Below, in pieces: positions 19,609 to 29,043 of a stretch of DNA of 64,000 nt. The notes beneath the pieces were generated by a model that was given only the letters and a program-made list of their open reading frames with translations, was not told the DNA's origin and did no database searches. The stretch covers positions 1 through 64,000 of the forward strand of contig CACWTU010000009.1 in the NCBI GenBank assembly GCA_902763885.1, given 5' to 3'. Position 1 is the first letter of the stretch; each line of letters starts with the position of its first letter. The translations under genes were made by a program, and so were the position numbers. Source of the stretch: an uncultured Bacteroidales bacterium. Lineage in GTDB: Bacteria > Bacteroidota > Bacteroidia > Bacteroidales > Bacteroidaceae.

Positions 19609-19659
19609 GCTGCGCCTCGGCATAGTGAAAGTAAACTTTCCCTCTGCTCTCGGCTTGCA
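19609..19659 (-). repeat. GCCGAGAG...GAGGCGCAGC element in the tRNA leader
   Basis: Read on the minus strand this 51-nt stretch begins TGCAAGCCGAGAGCAGAG and ends GCCGAGGCGCAGC. The same two ends flank a diverged middle in two tandem copies at 59987-60041 and 60066-60120. It lies in the roughly 190-nt leader between the promoter at 19795-19765 and the first tRNA. The rest of 19660-19844 shows no gene. Confidence 0.65.
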
Positions 19660-19764
19660 AAAAAATTGCCTCCGTGCGTTTGGAATCTTTTTCAGTTCTT
19701 TACGCAGGTTTGAAACATTTCCAAGAAATTTGTCAAAGTTCTATGCTTTCCGATGAAAGCGGTG

Positions 19765-19795
19765 CAAAGGTAGTGGTTTTGGGGAGACTTACAAA
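19765..19795 (-). promoter_or_regulatory. promoter of the tRNA cluster
   Basis: On the minus strand TTTG (19795-19792), 19 bp, then TACCTTTG (19772-19765) and C. This is a full match to the Bacteroidetes -33/-7 consensus at optimal spacing. Confidence 0.85.
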
Positions 19796-19844
19796 GACAA
19801 ATGCGATTTTTTTTAGTCTCCCTGAAACTTTTTCTTTGCTGATG

Positions 19845-21152
19845 TTATTTTGACATCAGGGTGTCTATCTGTTTTTGGGCGGTGGCGCAGACCTCTGCGG
19901 CGTTCATAGATAGGCACTTGCGGTTCCTGACAACAATTTTTCCGTTTACAATCACGGTATCCACATCCGATGCGTGTGTACTGTAAACCAGCTCGGAAAT
20001 CAGGTTTGTATGCGGATACAGGTGTGCTTTTTCTATATCTACGAGCAGAATATCAGCGAATGCACCTGCGGCGAGTACGCCAAGTTTCCCTTCGCGGCCG
20101 ATCGCCTTTGCGCCGTTGACTGTTGCCATCTGCAATGCGGTGTAGGCTGGTATTGCGCAAGGATCCATAGTGGCAACTTTCTGGAGCAGTGATGCCGTAC
20201 GCATCTCTTCCCACATATCCAGGTCATTGTTTGATGAGGCGCCGTCAGTACCTATGGCTACATTTATTCCAGCATCGAGCATCTTCCTGACCGGTGCTAT
20301 TCCTGATGCCAGCTTCATGTTGCTCTGCGGATTGTGTGCCACTGATACACCGTGCCTGGCCAGGATCTCAATGTCATGGTCGGACATTACCACGCAGTGT
20401 GCGGCAAGTGTCTTGGTTGAGAACATACCTTCCTTCTCAAGATATTCCGTGGGGCTCATTCCGTGCTGAGCCATGCAATTGTCCTGTTCAGTCTGTGTCT
20501 CTGCCAGGTGGACATGACTGCCTACGCCCAGTTCCTTGGAGAGGCTGATAGAGCGTTGCAGATGCTCTCCGGACAGGGTATAAACGGCATGAGGTCCCAT
20601 CCACATTGTTACAAGCCGGCTGCCGGAGAATCTCTTCTTGACCTGACGCCAATCATTCTCAAAATGCTCCATCCTGAAATCCATGGGGCAGGGGCTGACA
20701 ACTGCACGGATGCCTGCACTCTCTGCAGCCTCGGCAATAGCCTCCTCATACGGATACATGTCAACAAAGGTTGTAGTGCCGCCCATGAGCATCTCCAGTA
20801 TGCCAAGTCTTGCGCCGTCATAGACCTCCTGGTAACCCATCTTGCCTTCAATAGGCCAGATGTGCTGCTCAAGCCATTCCATCAATGGTACATCATCGGA
20901 AATACCACGAAGAAGTGCCATTGCCACGTGGGTATGTGTGTTGATAAGGCCAGGCATAACCACTTTTCCTGATGCATCAATCTGGGTGCAGTCATCTTTG
21001 TGTTTTGCTAAGAAAGCCTTGGCTTCATCCGGGTTGCTGCTTACGAATGCAATGCGTTCACCTTCTATTCCAACATAACCGTTAAAGTATGGTTTATCCT
21101 CATTTGAGGCATTCATGGGCAGTATTATGCCGTTATTGATAAGTATATTCAT
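19845..21152 (-). CDS. mtaD: amidohydrolase, probable 5-methylthioadenosine/S-adenosylhomocysteine deaminase
   Basis: This 435-residue cytoplasmic metal enzyme has the amidohydrolase core: VMPGLINTHTHVAMALLRG (metal HxH, about 68-86), GGTTTFVDMY near 120, VHLAETQTEQ near 215, HCVVMSDHDI near 248, and AIGTDGASSNNDLDMWEEM (metal Asp, about 298). The WP-E-M motif after HIW and the GTDGA-SNN motif are characteristic of MTA/SAH deaminases of the MtaD type; other guanine/chlorohydrolase-type deaminases are the alternative. It would recycle SAM by-products. A promoter-like TAATTTTG box lies 22 bp upstream. Confidence 0.85.
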   Translation of the reverse strand: MNILINNGIILPMNASNEDKPYFNGYVGIEGERIAFVSSNPDEAKAFLAKHKDDCTQIDASGKVVMPGLINTHTHVAMALLRGISDDVPLMEWLEQHIWPIEGKMGYQEVYDGARLGILEMLMGGTTTFVDMYPYEEAIAEAAESAGIRAVVSPCPMDFRMEHFENDWRQVKKRFSGSRLVTMWMGPHAVYTLSGEHLQRSISLSKELGVGSHVHLAETQTEQDNCMAQHGMSPTEYLEKEGMFSTKTLAAHCVVMSDHDIEILARHGVSVAHNPQSNMKLASGIAPVRKMLDAGINVAIGTDGASSNNDLDMWEEMRTASLLQKVATMDPCAIPAYTALQMATVNGAKAIGREGKLGVLAAGAFADILLVDIEKAHLYPHTNLISELVYSTHASDVDTVIVNGKIVVRNRKCLSMNAAEVCATAQKQIDTLMSK

Positions 21153-21173
21153 ATGTTATTGCTTATTTGTCCG

Positions 21174-21203
21174 CAAAATTAATAAAACGCCCGATACCTC
21201 ATA
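21174..21203 (-). promoter_or_regulatory. probable promoter of the deaminase gene
   Basis: Minus strand: TATG (21203-21200), 18 bp, TAATTTTG (21181-21174). The -7 box matches fully, the -33 box at three of four positions, with slightly short spacing. Confidence 0.5.
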
Positions 21204-21216
21204 CGTAATGATATGA

Positions 21217-21254
21217 ATAAACGCGCCCCCGATTTGAATCAGGGACGCGTTTAT
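21217..21254 (-). terminator. hairpin after the Gly/Met-rich hydrolase gene
   Basis: ATAAACGCG (21217-21225) pairs with CGCGTTTAT (21246-21254), and the interior pairs further with mismatches (CCCC/GGG, GATT/AATC). It lies 20 bp downstream of the hydrolase stop on the minus strand and before the deaminase gene's promoter. No long T run follows, so it may be a weak terminator. Confidence 0.55.
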
Positions 21255-21273
21255 GGTCTTTTAAAAGTATGGT

Positions 21274-22377
21274 TTACTTGATGTTCTTGCGCTCAATTGA
21301 CCAACCGGCCATCTTGCTTACGCCGGGCTCAGAACCTGTAAACATTGTGCTGGCCTCCTTGTCGCCCTTGAGCCACCATTTGAGCCATGCACCTGCTACC
21401 TTTGCGTAGTCACCGCCGTTGGGCTGCATGTATGTACCGCCATGGCCAATGCCATCAAGGCTTACAAGGCAAGCTGGCATTGAGCCTGACATGCGCTTGA
21501 AATCATCATTACCGTTCTCCCATGCGATATCGGTTGAGCCGCCCAGGATCCAGATGATTGACTTTTGTTTCAGCTTGGCAAGGCTTGCCTTGTCTTCATT
21601 TTCATCGGTGCCGAAATAACCGCTGTTCATTACCATGATGGTCTTGATGCGTGCGTCATCACTCATGTGGAGAGCCTGCAGACCACCGCATGACATACCT
21701 GCTGCAGCGATGTTGTCAATATCCAGCTTGCCGTAGTAGGGGCTGTTCTTGTCGGCATTCTGAGCAATTGCCCACTCAAGAGCCTGCTTCAGGCCTGCGG
21801 GGTCACCCATGGACATTCCGCCGCCCATGCCGCCACCCATCTGTGGCATACCACCGCCCATACCGCCGGGCATTCCGCCACCCATACGAGGCATACCGCC
21901 ACCTTGTGGACCACCTTGGGGTGCGCCCTGAGGACGCTGACCGCCCATGCCGCCCATAGGAGGCATACCACCCTGAGGCATTCCGCCGCCTGGGAATCCG
22001 CCGCCCTGACCCATACGGGGTACATCACCGGTCTGACCGGGACGCGGAGCCTCTATCTGCTGATAATTGCTGGGACCTATCGCTACAATCAGGAATCCCT
22101 GTGATGCTACTTCATTCAGGAAATTTACATGGCCGCTGGGAGAGTTGGCGCAACCGCCGTTACCCCAAACCACAACGGGCAGAAGATTGCCCTTGCCAAA
22201 CTTGCTTATGTCCTGGGGGCGGAAAATGGTGTGAGTGGTAAGAGAAGCCTCTTCCATCATGATGGCCTTGTAGGGGCCTGAACCACCTTCCTCAACGATT
22301 CTCGAGTTCTGTGCCAAAGCAGGCAAGCTGGCTATTGCCATTACAGCAGCAGCCGCAAATAACATCTGTTTTCTCAT
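21274..22377 (-). CDS. secreted alpha/beta-hydrolase with a 70-residue Gly/Met-rich insertion
   Basis: This protein has 367 residues from ATG 22377 (MRKQMLFAAAAVMAIASLPALAQ signal); an upstream ATG at 22413 falls on the promoter box. The fold is an alpha/beta-hydrolase: VVVWGNGGCANSPSGH (oxyanion region, about 66), nucleophile elbow GMSCGG near 227 (Ser), GGSTDIAW (acid candidate) and the catalytic His in GIGHGGTY near 312. Residues about 121-190, just before the helix leading to the elbow, are GGMGG/GGMPRMGG-type low complexity with Gln and Pro, splitting the catalytic domain. Substrate is unknown; an esterase on plant glycans is a reasonable guess from the neighbours. Confidence 0.8.
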   Translation of the reverse strand: MRKQMLFAAAAVMAIASLPALAQNSRIVEEGGSGPYKAIMMEEASLTTHTIFRPQDISKFGKGNLLPVVVWGNGGCANSPSGHVNFLNEVASQGFLIVAIGPSNYQQIEAPRPGQTGDVPRMGQGGGFPGGGMPQGGMPPMGGMGGQRPQGAPQGGPQGGGMPRMGGGMPGGMGGGMPQMGGGMGGGMSMGDPAGLKQALEWAIAQNADKNSPYYGKLDIDNIAAAGMSCGGLQALHMSDDARIKTIMVMNSGYFGTDENEDKASLAKLKQKSIIWILGGSTDIAWENGNDDFKRMSGSMPACLVSLDGIGHGGTYMQPNGGDYAKVAGAWLKWWLKGDKEASTMFTGSEPGVSKMAGWSIERKNIK

Positions 22378-22410
22378 TATGATTGTAGTTAGTAAATATG
22401 GTTTCTGCAT

Positions 22411-22418
22411 CAAAAGTA
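22411..22418 (-). promoter_or_regulatory. -7 promoter box of the Gly/Met-rich hydrolase gene
   Basis: TACTTTTG on the minus strand (22418-22411) matches TAnnTTTG and ends 33 bp upstream of ATG 22377. No good TTTG is seen at the expected -33 distance. Confidence 0.5.
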
Positions 22419-22471
22419 ACTAGAATTTTTCAATTATTAACTAAATTCGCGAACAGAATTATCTTAACAGG

Positions 22472-24469
22472 ATGGAAGAGCAGAAGAAACCGGTTGAGCT
22501 GCCGGAAAACGCATACCGCGAGCTTAAGGAAGGTGAGGTTTATGAGCCTATAATGAAATCAGGCAAGGTTTATCCTGAGGCTAATGTCTGGTCAGTGGGA
22601 TGGGGCGTGCTTATGGCTGTGCTGTTCTCAGCTGCCGCAGCTTATCTTGGCCTTAAGGTGGGGCAGGTGTTTGAGGCGGCCATTCCTATAGCTATCATTG
22701 CGGTGGGAGTATCATCGGTAGCCAAGCGTAAAGGCGCTCTTGGTGAGAACGTTATCATACAGTCTATTGGTGCATGCTCCGGAGGTGTGGTGGCAGGTGC
22801 CATCTTTACTCTGCCGGCTCTCTACATACTTCAGGCCAAATATCCTGATATGACGGTAAACTTTATGCAGGTGTTCCTGAGCTCGATGCTGGGCGGTGCA
22901 CTTGGCATACTGTTCCTGATTCCTTTCCGCAAGTATTTTGTCAAGGATATGCATGGCAAGTATCCCTTCCCGGAGGCTACTGCCACTACGCAGGTGCTCA
23001 TATCGGGAGAGAAGGGTGCCGGTCAGGCCAAGCCGCTGGTGGTATCGGGCATAATAGGCGGTATATATGATTTCATTGTTTCCACATTCGGGTTGTGGAC
23101 GGAGAGTTTCACCTCAAGGGTTTGCGCCTGGGGCTCTGCTCTGGCCACAAAGGCCAAGCTGGTGTTCAGCATCAACACGGGTGCGGCGGTTCTTGGCCTG
23201 GGGTACATAGTAGGCCTTAAGTATGCGTGCATAATCGCTGCGGGATCAGCTGTAGTATGGTTTGTTATTGTGCCGTTGCTGCCTTTGCTGGGTGATACGT
23301 TCCTGCATACTTTGAATCCTGCCATTGCTGATTCTGTCTCACAGATGGAGCCGGAGCAGATATTTACCGGTTATGCTCGTCATATAGGCATAGGCGGCAT
23401 TGCTATGGCCGGAATAATAGGTATCGTAAAATCCTGGTCAGTGATTAAAAGTGCTGTAAGCCTGGCCGGACGTGAGCTTAAGGCCGGAAAGGATATGCAG
23501 GGCGTTCAGGTGGAGCGCACGCAGCGTGACCTCCCCATGAAGATAGTTATAATAGGTATAATAGTGACTCTGGTGGCGGTGTTTGCATTCTTCTATCTGG
23601 GTGTGATGGATTTCAACCTGGTACATGCCGTTGTGGGTATTCTGGTTGTTGGTGTCATTGCTTTTCTCTTTACTACAGTTGCGGCCAATGCCATTGCCAT
23701 CGTGGGCACCAATCCTGTATCGGGCATGACTCTGATGACACTTATACTGGCATCGGTCATAATGGTGTCAGTGGGTCTCAAAGGTACTGCCGGTATTGTA
23801 TCGGCGCTGATAATGGGCGGCGTGGTTTGTACGGCGCTCTCTATGGCCGGCGATATGGTTACTGACCTCAAGATTGGTTACTGGATAGGTTCTACGCCGG
23901 CTGTGCAGCAGGGGTTCAAGTTCCTTGGCACGCTTGTATCAGCCCTTACCGTGGGTGGCGTTCTCATAATCTTGAATAAGACATACGGATTTGTAGGTGA
24001 GAATGCGCTGGTGGCTCCTCAGGCCAATGCTATGGCAGCTGTGATAGATCCGCTTATGTCTGGTACAGGTGCTCCCTGGTGGCTTTATGCTACAGGTGCA
24101 GTGATAGCCTTGGCGCTCAATTTCTTCAAGATTCCGGCACTGGCTTTCGCGTTGGGTATGTTCATTCCGTTTGAACTCAATATCCCTCTTGTGGTAGGCG
24201 GCTTGATCAACTGGTACGTGAGTACACGCTCTATTGACCCTGCTGTCAATACCTCACGCGTAGAGCATGGCACATTGCTGGCATCGGGATTCATAGCCGG
24301 TGGCGCACTGATGGGTGTTGTAAGTGCCGCATTGAGGTTTGCCGGACTGGATCTTATGATGACCGAAATCTGGACGGGCTCACATGCTGCCGAGTGGCTG
24401 TCAATCATCATGTATGCAGCGCTTATCTGGTATTTTGTGCGCAGCGTGATAAAACGCAAGAAAGCATGA
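22472..24469 (+). CDS. OPT-family oligopeptide transporter
   Basis: This 665-residue inner-membrane protein has about 15 hydrophobic segments. It opens with PENAYRELKEGEVYEPIM and WSVGWGVLMAVLFSAAAAYLG, typical of bacterial OPT proteins, and holds the conserved KRKGALGENVIIQSIGACSG segment near residue 86 and YPFPEATATTQVL near 165. OPT proteins import small peptides or metal chelates with protons. It faces away from the hydrolase gene on the left; the 95 bp between them holds the latter's promoter. Confidence 0.92.
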   Translation: MEEQKKPVELPENAYRELKEGEVYEPIMKSGKVYPEANVWSVGWGVLMAVLFSAAAAYLGLKVGQVFEAAIPIAIIAVGVSSVAKRKGALGENVIIQSIGACSGGVVAGAIFTLPALYILQAKYPDMTVNFMQVFLSSMLGGALGILFLIPFRKYFVKDMHGKYPFPEATATTQVLISGEKGAGQAKPLVVSGIIGGIYDFIVSTFGLWTESFTSRVCAWGSALATKAKLVFSINTGAAVLGLGYIVGLKYACIIAAGSAVVWFVIVPLLPLLGDTFLHTLNPAIADSVSQMEPEQIFTGYARHIGIGGIAMAGIIGIVKSWSVIKSAVSLAGRELKAGKDMQGVQVERTQRDLPMKIVIIGIIVTLVAVFAFFYLGVMDFNLVHAVVGILVVGVIAFLFTTVAANAIAIVGTNPVSGMTLMTLILASVIMVSVGLKGTAGIVSALIMGGVVCTALSMAGDMVTDLKIGYWIGSTPAVQQGFKFLGTLVSALTVGGVLIILNKTYGFVGENALVAPQANAMAAVIDPLMSGTGAPWWLYATGAVIALALNFFKIPALAFALGMFIPFELNIPLVVGGLINWYVSTRSIDPAVNTSRVEHGTLLASGFIAGGALMGVVSAALRFAGLDLMMTEIWTGSHAAEWLSIIMYAALIWYFVRSVIKRKKA

Positions 24470-24530
24470 TGAACTTGCTGTGACTTGCATGGCGTAAGCC
24501 GAATAATTAATTACTAACCTAATTGTATTA

Positions 24531-24648
24531 TGAAATTGAGAGTCTTTCTAACAGCAATGTCATGCACGTTCATGACTGTGAAATCTGTATAGACCCTATG
24601 TGTTTCAACCCTGATGGCACTATCGTTCCGGTTAAACCCTCATTATAA
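24531..24648 (+). pseudogene. vestige of a secreted glycoside hydrolase gene
   Basis: A 20-codon reading frame from ATG 24531 encodes a signal-peptide-like MKLRVFLTAMSC... and stops at 24593. Overlapping it in another frame, codons from 24562 to the TAA at 24646-24648 encode a tail ending in CFNPDGTIVPVKPSL. Tails of the form FNPDGTI-PV are common at the C-termini of family 43-type and related glycosidases in Bacteroidetes. The leader (ATTACTAACCTAATT) resembles that of the intact GH43 gene at 61738. An internal deletion leaving the two ends is the simplest reading. Confidence 0.45.
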
Positions 24649-24655
24649 TAAAGAC

Positions 24656-25774
24656 ATGTACAAGACTCAAGGACTTAAGAATAGCCGCATCGAGGTGGCT
24701 GATGCACTCAGAGGTCTGGCTGTGGCCGGTATAATACTGTTCCACTCTGTGGAGCATTTCAACACTTTTGCACGGGAAATCAAATACACGCTACCTTGTG
24801 ACGGTACTGTTTTCAATGTGCTGCAGGCATTGCTTTCAGGCAAGATGTATGGCATATTTGCCATACTGTTCGGATTGAGTTTTTTTATAATGCGTGACAA
24901 TCAGGAGCAGAAAGGAAAGGATTTCTCATTGCGTTTTGCGTGGCGTATGTTGCTGCTTTTCCTGTTCGGCGTGTTGAACGTATGTTTCTATGACGGCGAT
25001 ATCCTTATCACATACGCAATACTGGGCCTGCTGCTTATTCCTGCAGGCTATCTTGACAACAAATGGCTATGGGCTGTAACAATACTGCTTCTTATACAGC
25101 CACTTGAGATATACTCTCATCTTGCAGGATGGCATCCTGATTCCCGTTGGGTCAACATGGGCTATTTCAAACTGATGCAGGGTCATGACACGTTCTGGCA
25201 TTCGGCAGTGACCAATCTGCAATATGGCATAACCACCACTCTTGGATGGTTTTGGTTTCACGGACGTATTACCCAGACATTGGGCCTGTTCTATCTTGGC
25301 TTGCTGTTGGGGCGTATGCGACTATTTTATAATGAGGGAAACAACCTCAAGGCCTGGCGCATTATCCTTGTCGTATCGGCATTATTGGTGTTGGCCGGCG
25401 CTTTTACAAGGTTCGGCAAGTACGATGACCTGATTCATCCAATGTGGAATCTGGCTATCCTGATGCTCATTCTGTCTGTAGGTGTTTTGCTTTGGTACAG
25501 ATATAAGGGATTCCGTAATGTATTCGGTAAGCTGGGATTCTTTGGCCGCATGAGTCTTACCAACTATCTGCTGCAATCCATCATAGGCAGTCTGCTGTTC
25601 TACGAGTGGGGAATCAGCCTATACAACACTCTCGGCACGACATGGTCTGCGCTGGTAGGTTTGGGTATGATAGTTTTCCAGTATGCATTGCTCAAGATGT
25701 GGTCTAGGAACCATGAACGCGGTCCGCTGGAAGGAATATGGCGTAAACTGACCTGGATAGGCTCCGGAAAATAA
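24656..25774 (+). CDS. DUF418 membrane protein
   Basis: This protein has 372 residues from ATG 24656 (MYKTQGLKNSRIEVADALRG); an earlier ATG at 24614 lies inside the vestigial glycosidase tail and is less likely. RIEVADALRGLAVAGIILFHS, about nine membrane helices and a conserved C-terminal GRMSLTNYLLQS segment (about 300-312) identify the DUF418 family, related to acyltransferase-3-like membrane proteins. Its biochemical role is not known. It converges on the exchanger gene with a 6-bp gap. Confidence 0.83.
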   Translation: MYKTQGLKNSRIEVADALRGLAVAGIILFHSVEHFNTFAREIKYTLPCDGTVFNVLQALLSGKMYGIFAILFGLSFFIMRDNQEQKGKDFSLRFAWRMLLLFLFGVLNVCFYDGDILITYAILGLLLIPAGYLDNKWLWAVTILLLIQPLEIYSHLAGWHPDSRWVNMGYFKLMQGHDTFWHSAVTNLQYGITTTLGWFWFHGRITQTLGLFYLGLLLGRMRLFYNEGNNLKAWRIILVVSALLVLAGAFTRFGKYDDLIHPMWNLAILMLILSVGVLLWYRYKGFRNVFGKLGFFGRMSLTNYLLQSIIGSLLFYEWGISLYNTLGTTWSALVGLGMIVFQYALLKMWSRNHERGPLEGIWRKLTWIGSGK

Positions 25775-25780
25775 AAGGAA

Positions 25781-26740
25781 TCAGAAAAGTGACCAGGCGT
25801 AGATGGCGTAGGCGGCAAACATGATGATGCCGGATATGCGGCCCAGGCGTCCTTGTGCCTTCCAGGGCTGTATGAGGATGATCAGGCCGGCGGAGAAAGC
25901 CATCATGATTACAAAATCCATCCTGTACTGCATGTAATCAAACGGTATTGGCCTGATTGAGGCCGATACGCCCAGCACGCACATCAGGTTGAAAATGTTG
26001 GAGCCTATGATGTTGCCTATGGATATGTCCATCTCCTTCTTCAAGGCGGCGGCAACTGATGCGGCAAGTTCAGGCAGGCTGGTTCCTAACGCAACGATTG
26101 TAAGTCCTATTACCTTGTCACTTACGCCTAAGGCTTGTGCTATTGATGTGGCTCCGTCAACCATGAAATCAGCTCCGAAAGCCAGCATGGCGCATGAAAG
26201 TGCTACCAGCAGCAATGCAACCAATACAGACATCTCCTTGCCTTGAGGTTCTGAATCAGGTTGGGTGGCATCCTGTTTGGTGCGTCCCAGACGGATGGAT
26301 ATAACCGTGAACAGGATAATACCGGCAAAGAGTATCAATCCTTCTATCCTGGACAGCCCGTTGTTGAGTGAGAGTACAAGAGCCAGAAGTGATGCCAGTA
26401 TCATGACCAGGCCGTTGGCAGATACCTTGCGGTTCTGGGTGGGGATAGGGCAGAGCATGGCGGTAAGTCCCAGAATCAGGCCTATGTTGGCTATGTTTGA
26501 GCCTATCACGTTTCCCATAGCTATTCCGGCGCTCCCCTTTATGGATGATGTCATGCTTACCAGCAGTTCCGGGGCCGATGTCCCGAACGCCACAATTGTC
26601 ATTCCTATGACCAGTGGTGAAATGCGGAATCTGCGGGCAAGTGCCACGCCACCGTTTACAAGCCAGTCACCACCAAAATAGAGCAGTACGAATCCGGCTA
26701 AAAGCTGGATGATAGCTAAAAGAGTACCTGTCATGAACAT
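25781..26740 (-). CDS. Na+/Ca2+ exchanger of the CaCA family (YrbG-like)
   Basis: This 319-residue inner-membrane protein has ten helices and two inverted alpha repeats. The first has IVAFGTSAPELLVS and GNVIGSNIANIGLI (about 47-90); the second has IVALGTSLPELAAS and GNIIGSNIFNLMCV (about 210-252). These carry the ion-binding Glu and Asn residues of the family, so it exchanges Ca2+ for Na+ or H+. Start may be ATG 26740 or ATG 26734; a TAATTTTG promoter box ends only 5-11 bp upstream of these, which implies a very short leader. Confidence 0.93.
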   Translation of the reverse strand: MFMTGTLLAIIQLLAGFVLLYFGGDWLVNGGVALARRFRISPLVIGMTIVAFGTSAPELLVSMTSSIKGSAGIAMGNVIGSNIANIGLILGLTAMLCPIPTQNRKVSANGLVMILASLLALVLSLNNGLSRIEGLILFAGIILFTVISIRLGRTKQDATQPDSEPQGKEMSVLVALLLVALSCAMLAFGADFMVDGATSIAQALGVSDKVIGLTIVALGTSLPELAASVAAALKKEMDISIGNIIGSNIFNLMCVLGVSASIRPIPFDYMQYRMDFVIMMAFSAGLIILIQPWKAQGRLGRISGIIMFAAYAIYAWSLF

Positions 26741-26744
26741 GGTG

Positions 26745-26752
26745 CAAAATTA
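26745..26752 (-). promoter_or_regulatory. -7 promoter box abutting the exchanger start
   Basis: TAATTTTG followed by C on the minus strand (26752-26745). A CAAA at 26776-26779 (TTTG on the minus strand) lies 23 bp upstream, slightly far for the -33 element. Confidence 0.4.
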
Positions 26753-26818
26753 GTATAAAATTATCCTTTTAGAGACAAAAGGTGGCATAAAGGAACAACA
26801 ATATACCGCTTAAATCAT

Positions 26819-26827
26819 TAAATTTGC
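26819..26827 (+). promoter_or_regulatory. -7 promoter box of the ATP synthase operon
   Basis: TAAATTTGC matches the Bacteroidetes consensus, 20 bp before ATG 26848. No TTTG is found at the -33 distance. The leader would be about 18 nt. Confidence 0.5.
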
Positions 26828-26844
26828 ATTCTTGTAAAAAATAA

Positions 26845-28359
<1,515 letters not shown>

Positions 28360-28408
28360 TTGAGAATTGAAAATTGAAAATTGAAAATTGAAAATTGAAA
28401 ATTGAAAA
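28360..28408 (+). repeat. TTGAAAA heptamer tandem repeat in the atpD-atpC gap
   Basis: One TTGAGAA followed by six TTGAAAA units, starting right after the atpD stop codon. The same heptamer occurs at 30094-30123 and, in reverse complement, at 49809-49838. Being within an operon, copy number changes here could alter spacing or RNA stability between atpD and atpC. Confidence 0.9.
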
Positions 28409-28438
28409 TTTTTCAAGCACCTGCGTAAAAATTGAGGA

Positions 28439-28678
28439 ATGTTGAGACTTAGGATCATAGCTCCGGACAGGTTGGTGTATGAGGGTGAGGTTGAAAGCGT
28501 TACCCTCCCGGGAACTTTAGGCAGTTTTACTGTACTGAACAATCATGCACCCATAATCTCTTCTCTGGATATGGGAAAGATTACCTATAAGGATGCTGAC
28601 GGTACTACTGATATTGCAGTGAAGTCCGGATTCGCCGAGGTTAAGGACAACATCCTCTCAGTATGTGTTGAAATATGA
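28439..28678 (+). CDS. atpC: F1Fo ATP synthase subunit epsilon, short form
   Basis: These 79 residues make up only the N-terminal beta-sandwich: LRIIAPDRLVYEGEVESVTL, then GTLGSFTVLNNHAPIISSL and the AVKSGFAEVKDNILSV strand. The C-terminal helical hairpin, which inhibits ATP hydrolysis in many bacteria (usual full length about 130), is missing. Its stop overlaps the next start by 4 bp, so this is the natural end. Short epsilon is usual in Bacteroidetes and means inhibition must come from elsewhere. Confidence 0.94.
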   Translation: MLRLRIIAPDRLVYEGEVESVTLPGTLGSFTVLNNHAPIISSLDMGKITYKDADGTTDIAVKSGFAEVKDNILSVCVEI

Positions 28679-29043
28679 GGAAACTGATAATAACATATCT
28701 GATTGTATTGTCTGCATTGACTGTCATTGCGGTGCTGGCGTTACGTATGTTATGGCCGGAGCACTATCCGTCAGGTCTTTTCCTGATACCTCTCTTCTAC
28801 GCCGTTATGCTGGGGATAATGGTAATCATGTACCGCCTCAACGCAAAGAAGGGACGTGACCGCAGCTATTTCTTCATGGCTTACAGAATGGTCCGGATAC
28901 TGCTTGCCCTGATACTGATTCTGGTATATTTCAAGGTGGTAAGGTCTGAAATGCCTGCATTTGCAATAATATTCATGACATATTATCTGTGCCTCACGGC
29001 TGTTGAGACCACACTATTAATAAAGGAGGAGAAAAAGAGTTGA
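28675..29043 (+). CDS. small four-helix membrane protein of the ATP synthase operon (AtpI-like position)
   Basis: This 122-residue protein has four clear hydrophobic helices (about 5-25, 36-55, 70-90 and 97-115) and basic loops. It overlaps atpC by ATGA and its stop overlaps the TTG start of atpB, so it is tightly coupled. It is not recognisably similar to AtpI by motif, but it occupies the place where an assembly factor for the c-ring would be expected. The function is inferred from location only. Confidence 0.75.
   Translation: MRKLIITYLIVLSALTVIAVLALRMLWPEHYPSGLFLIPLFYAVMLGIMVIMYRLNAKKGRDRSYFFMAYRMVRILLALILILVYFKVVRSEMPAFAIIFMTYYLCLTAVETTLLIKEEKKS

Noticed and set aside
20039-20972. Long plus-strand frames opposite the deaminase gene
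   Set aside because: Antisense shadows; the minus-strand frame has complete amidohydrolase motifs.
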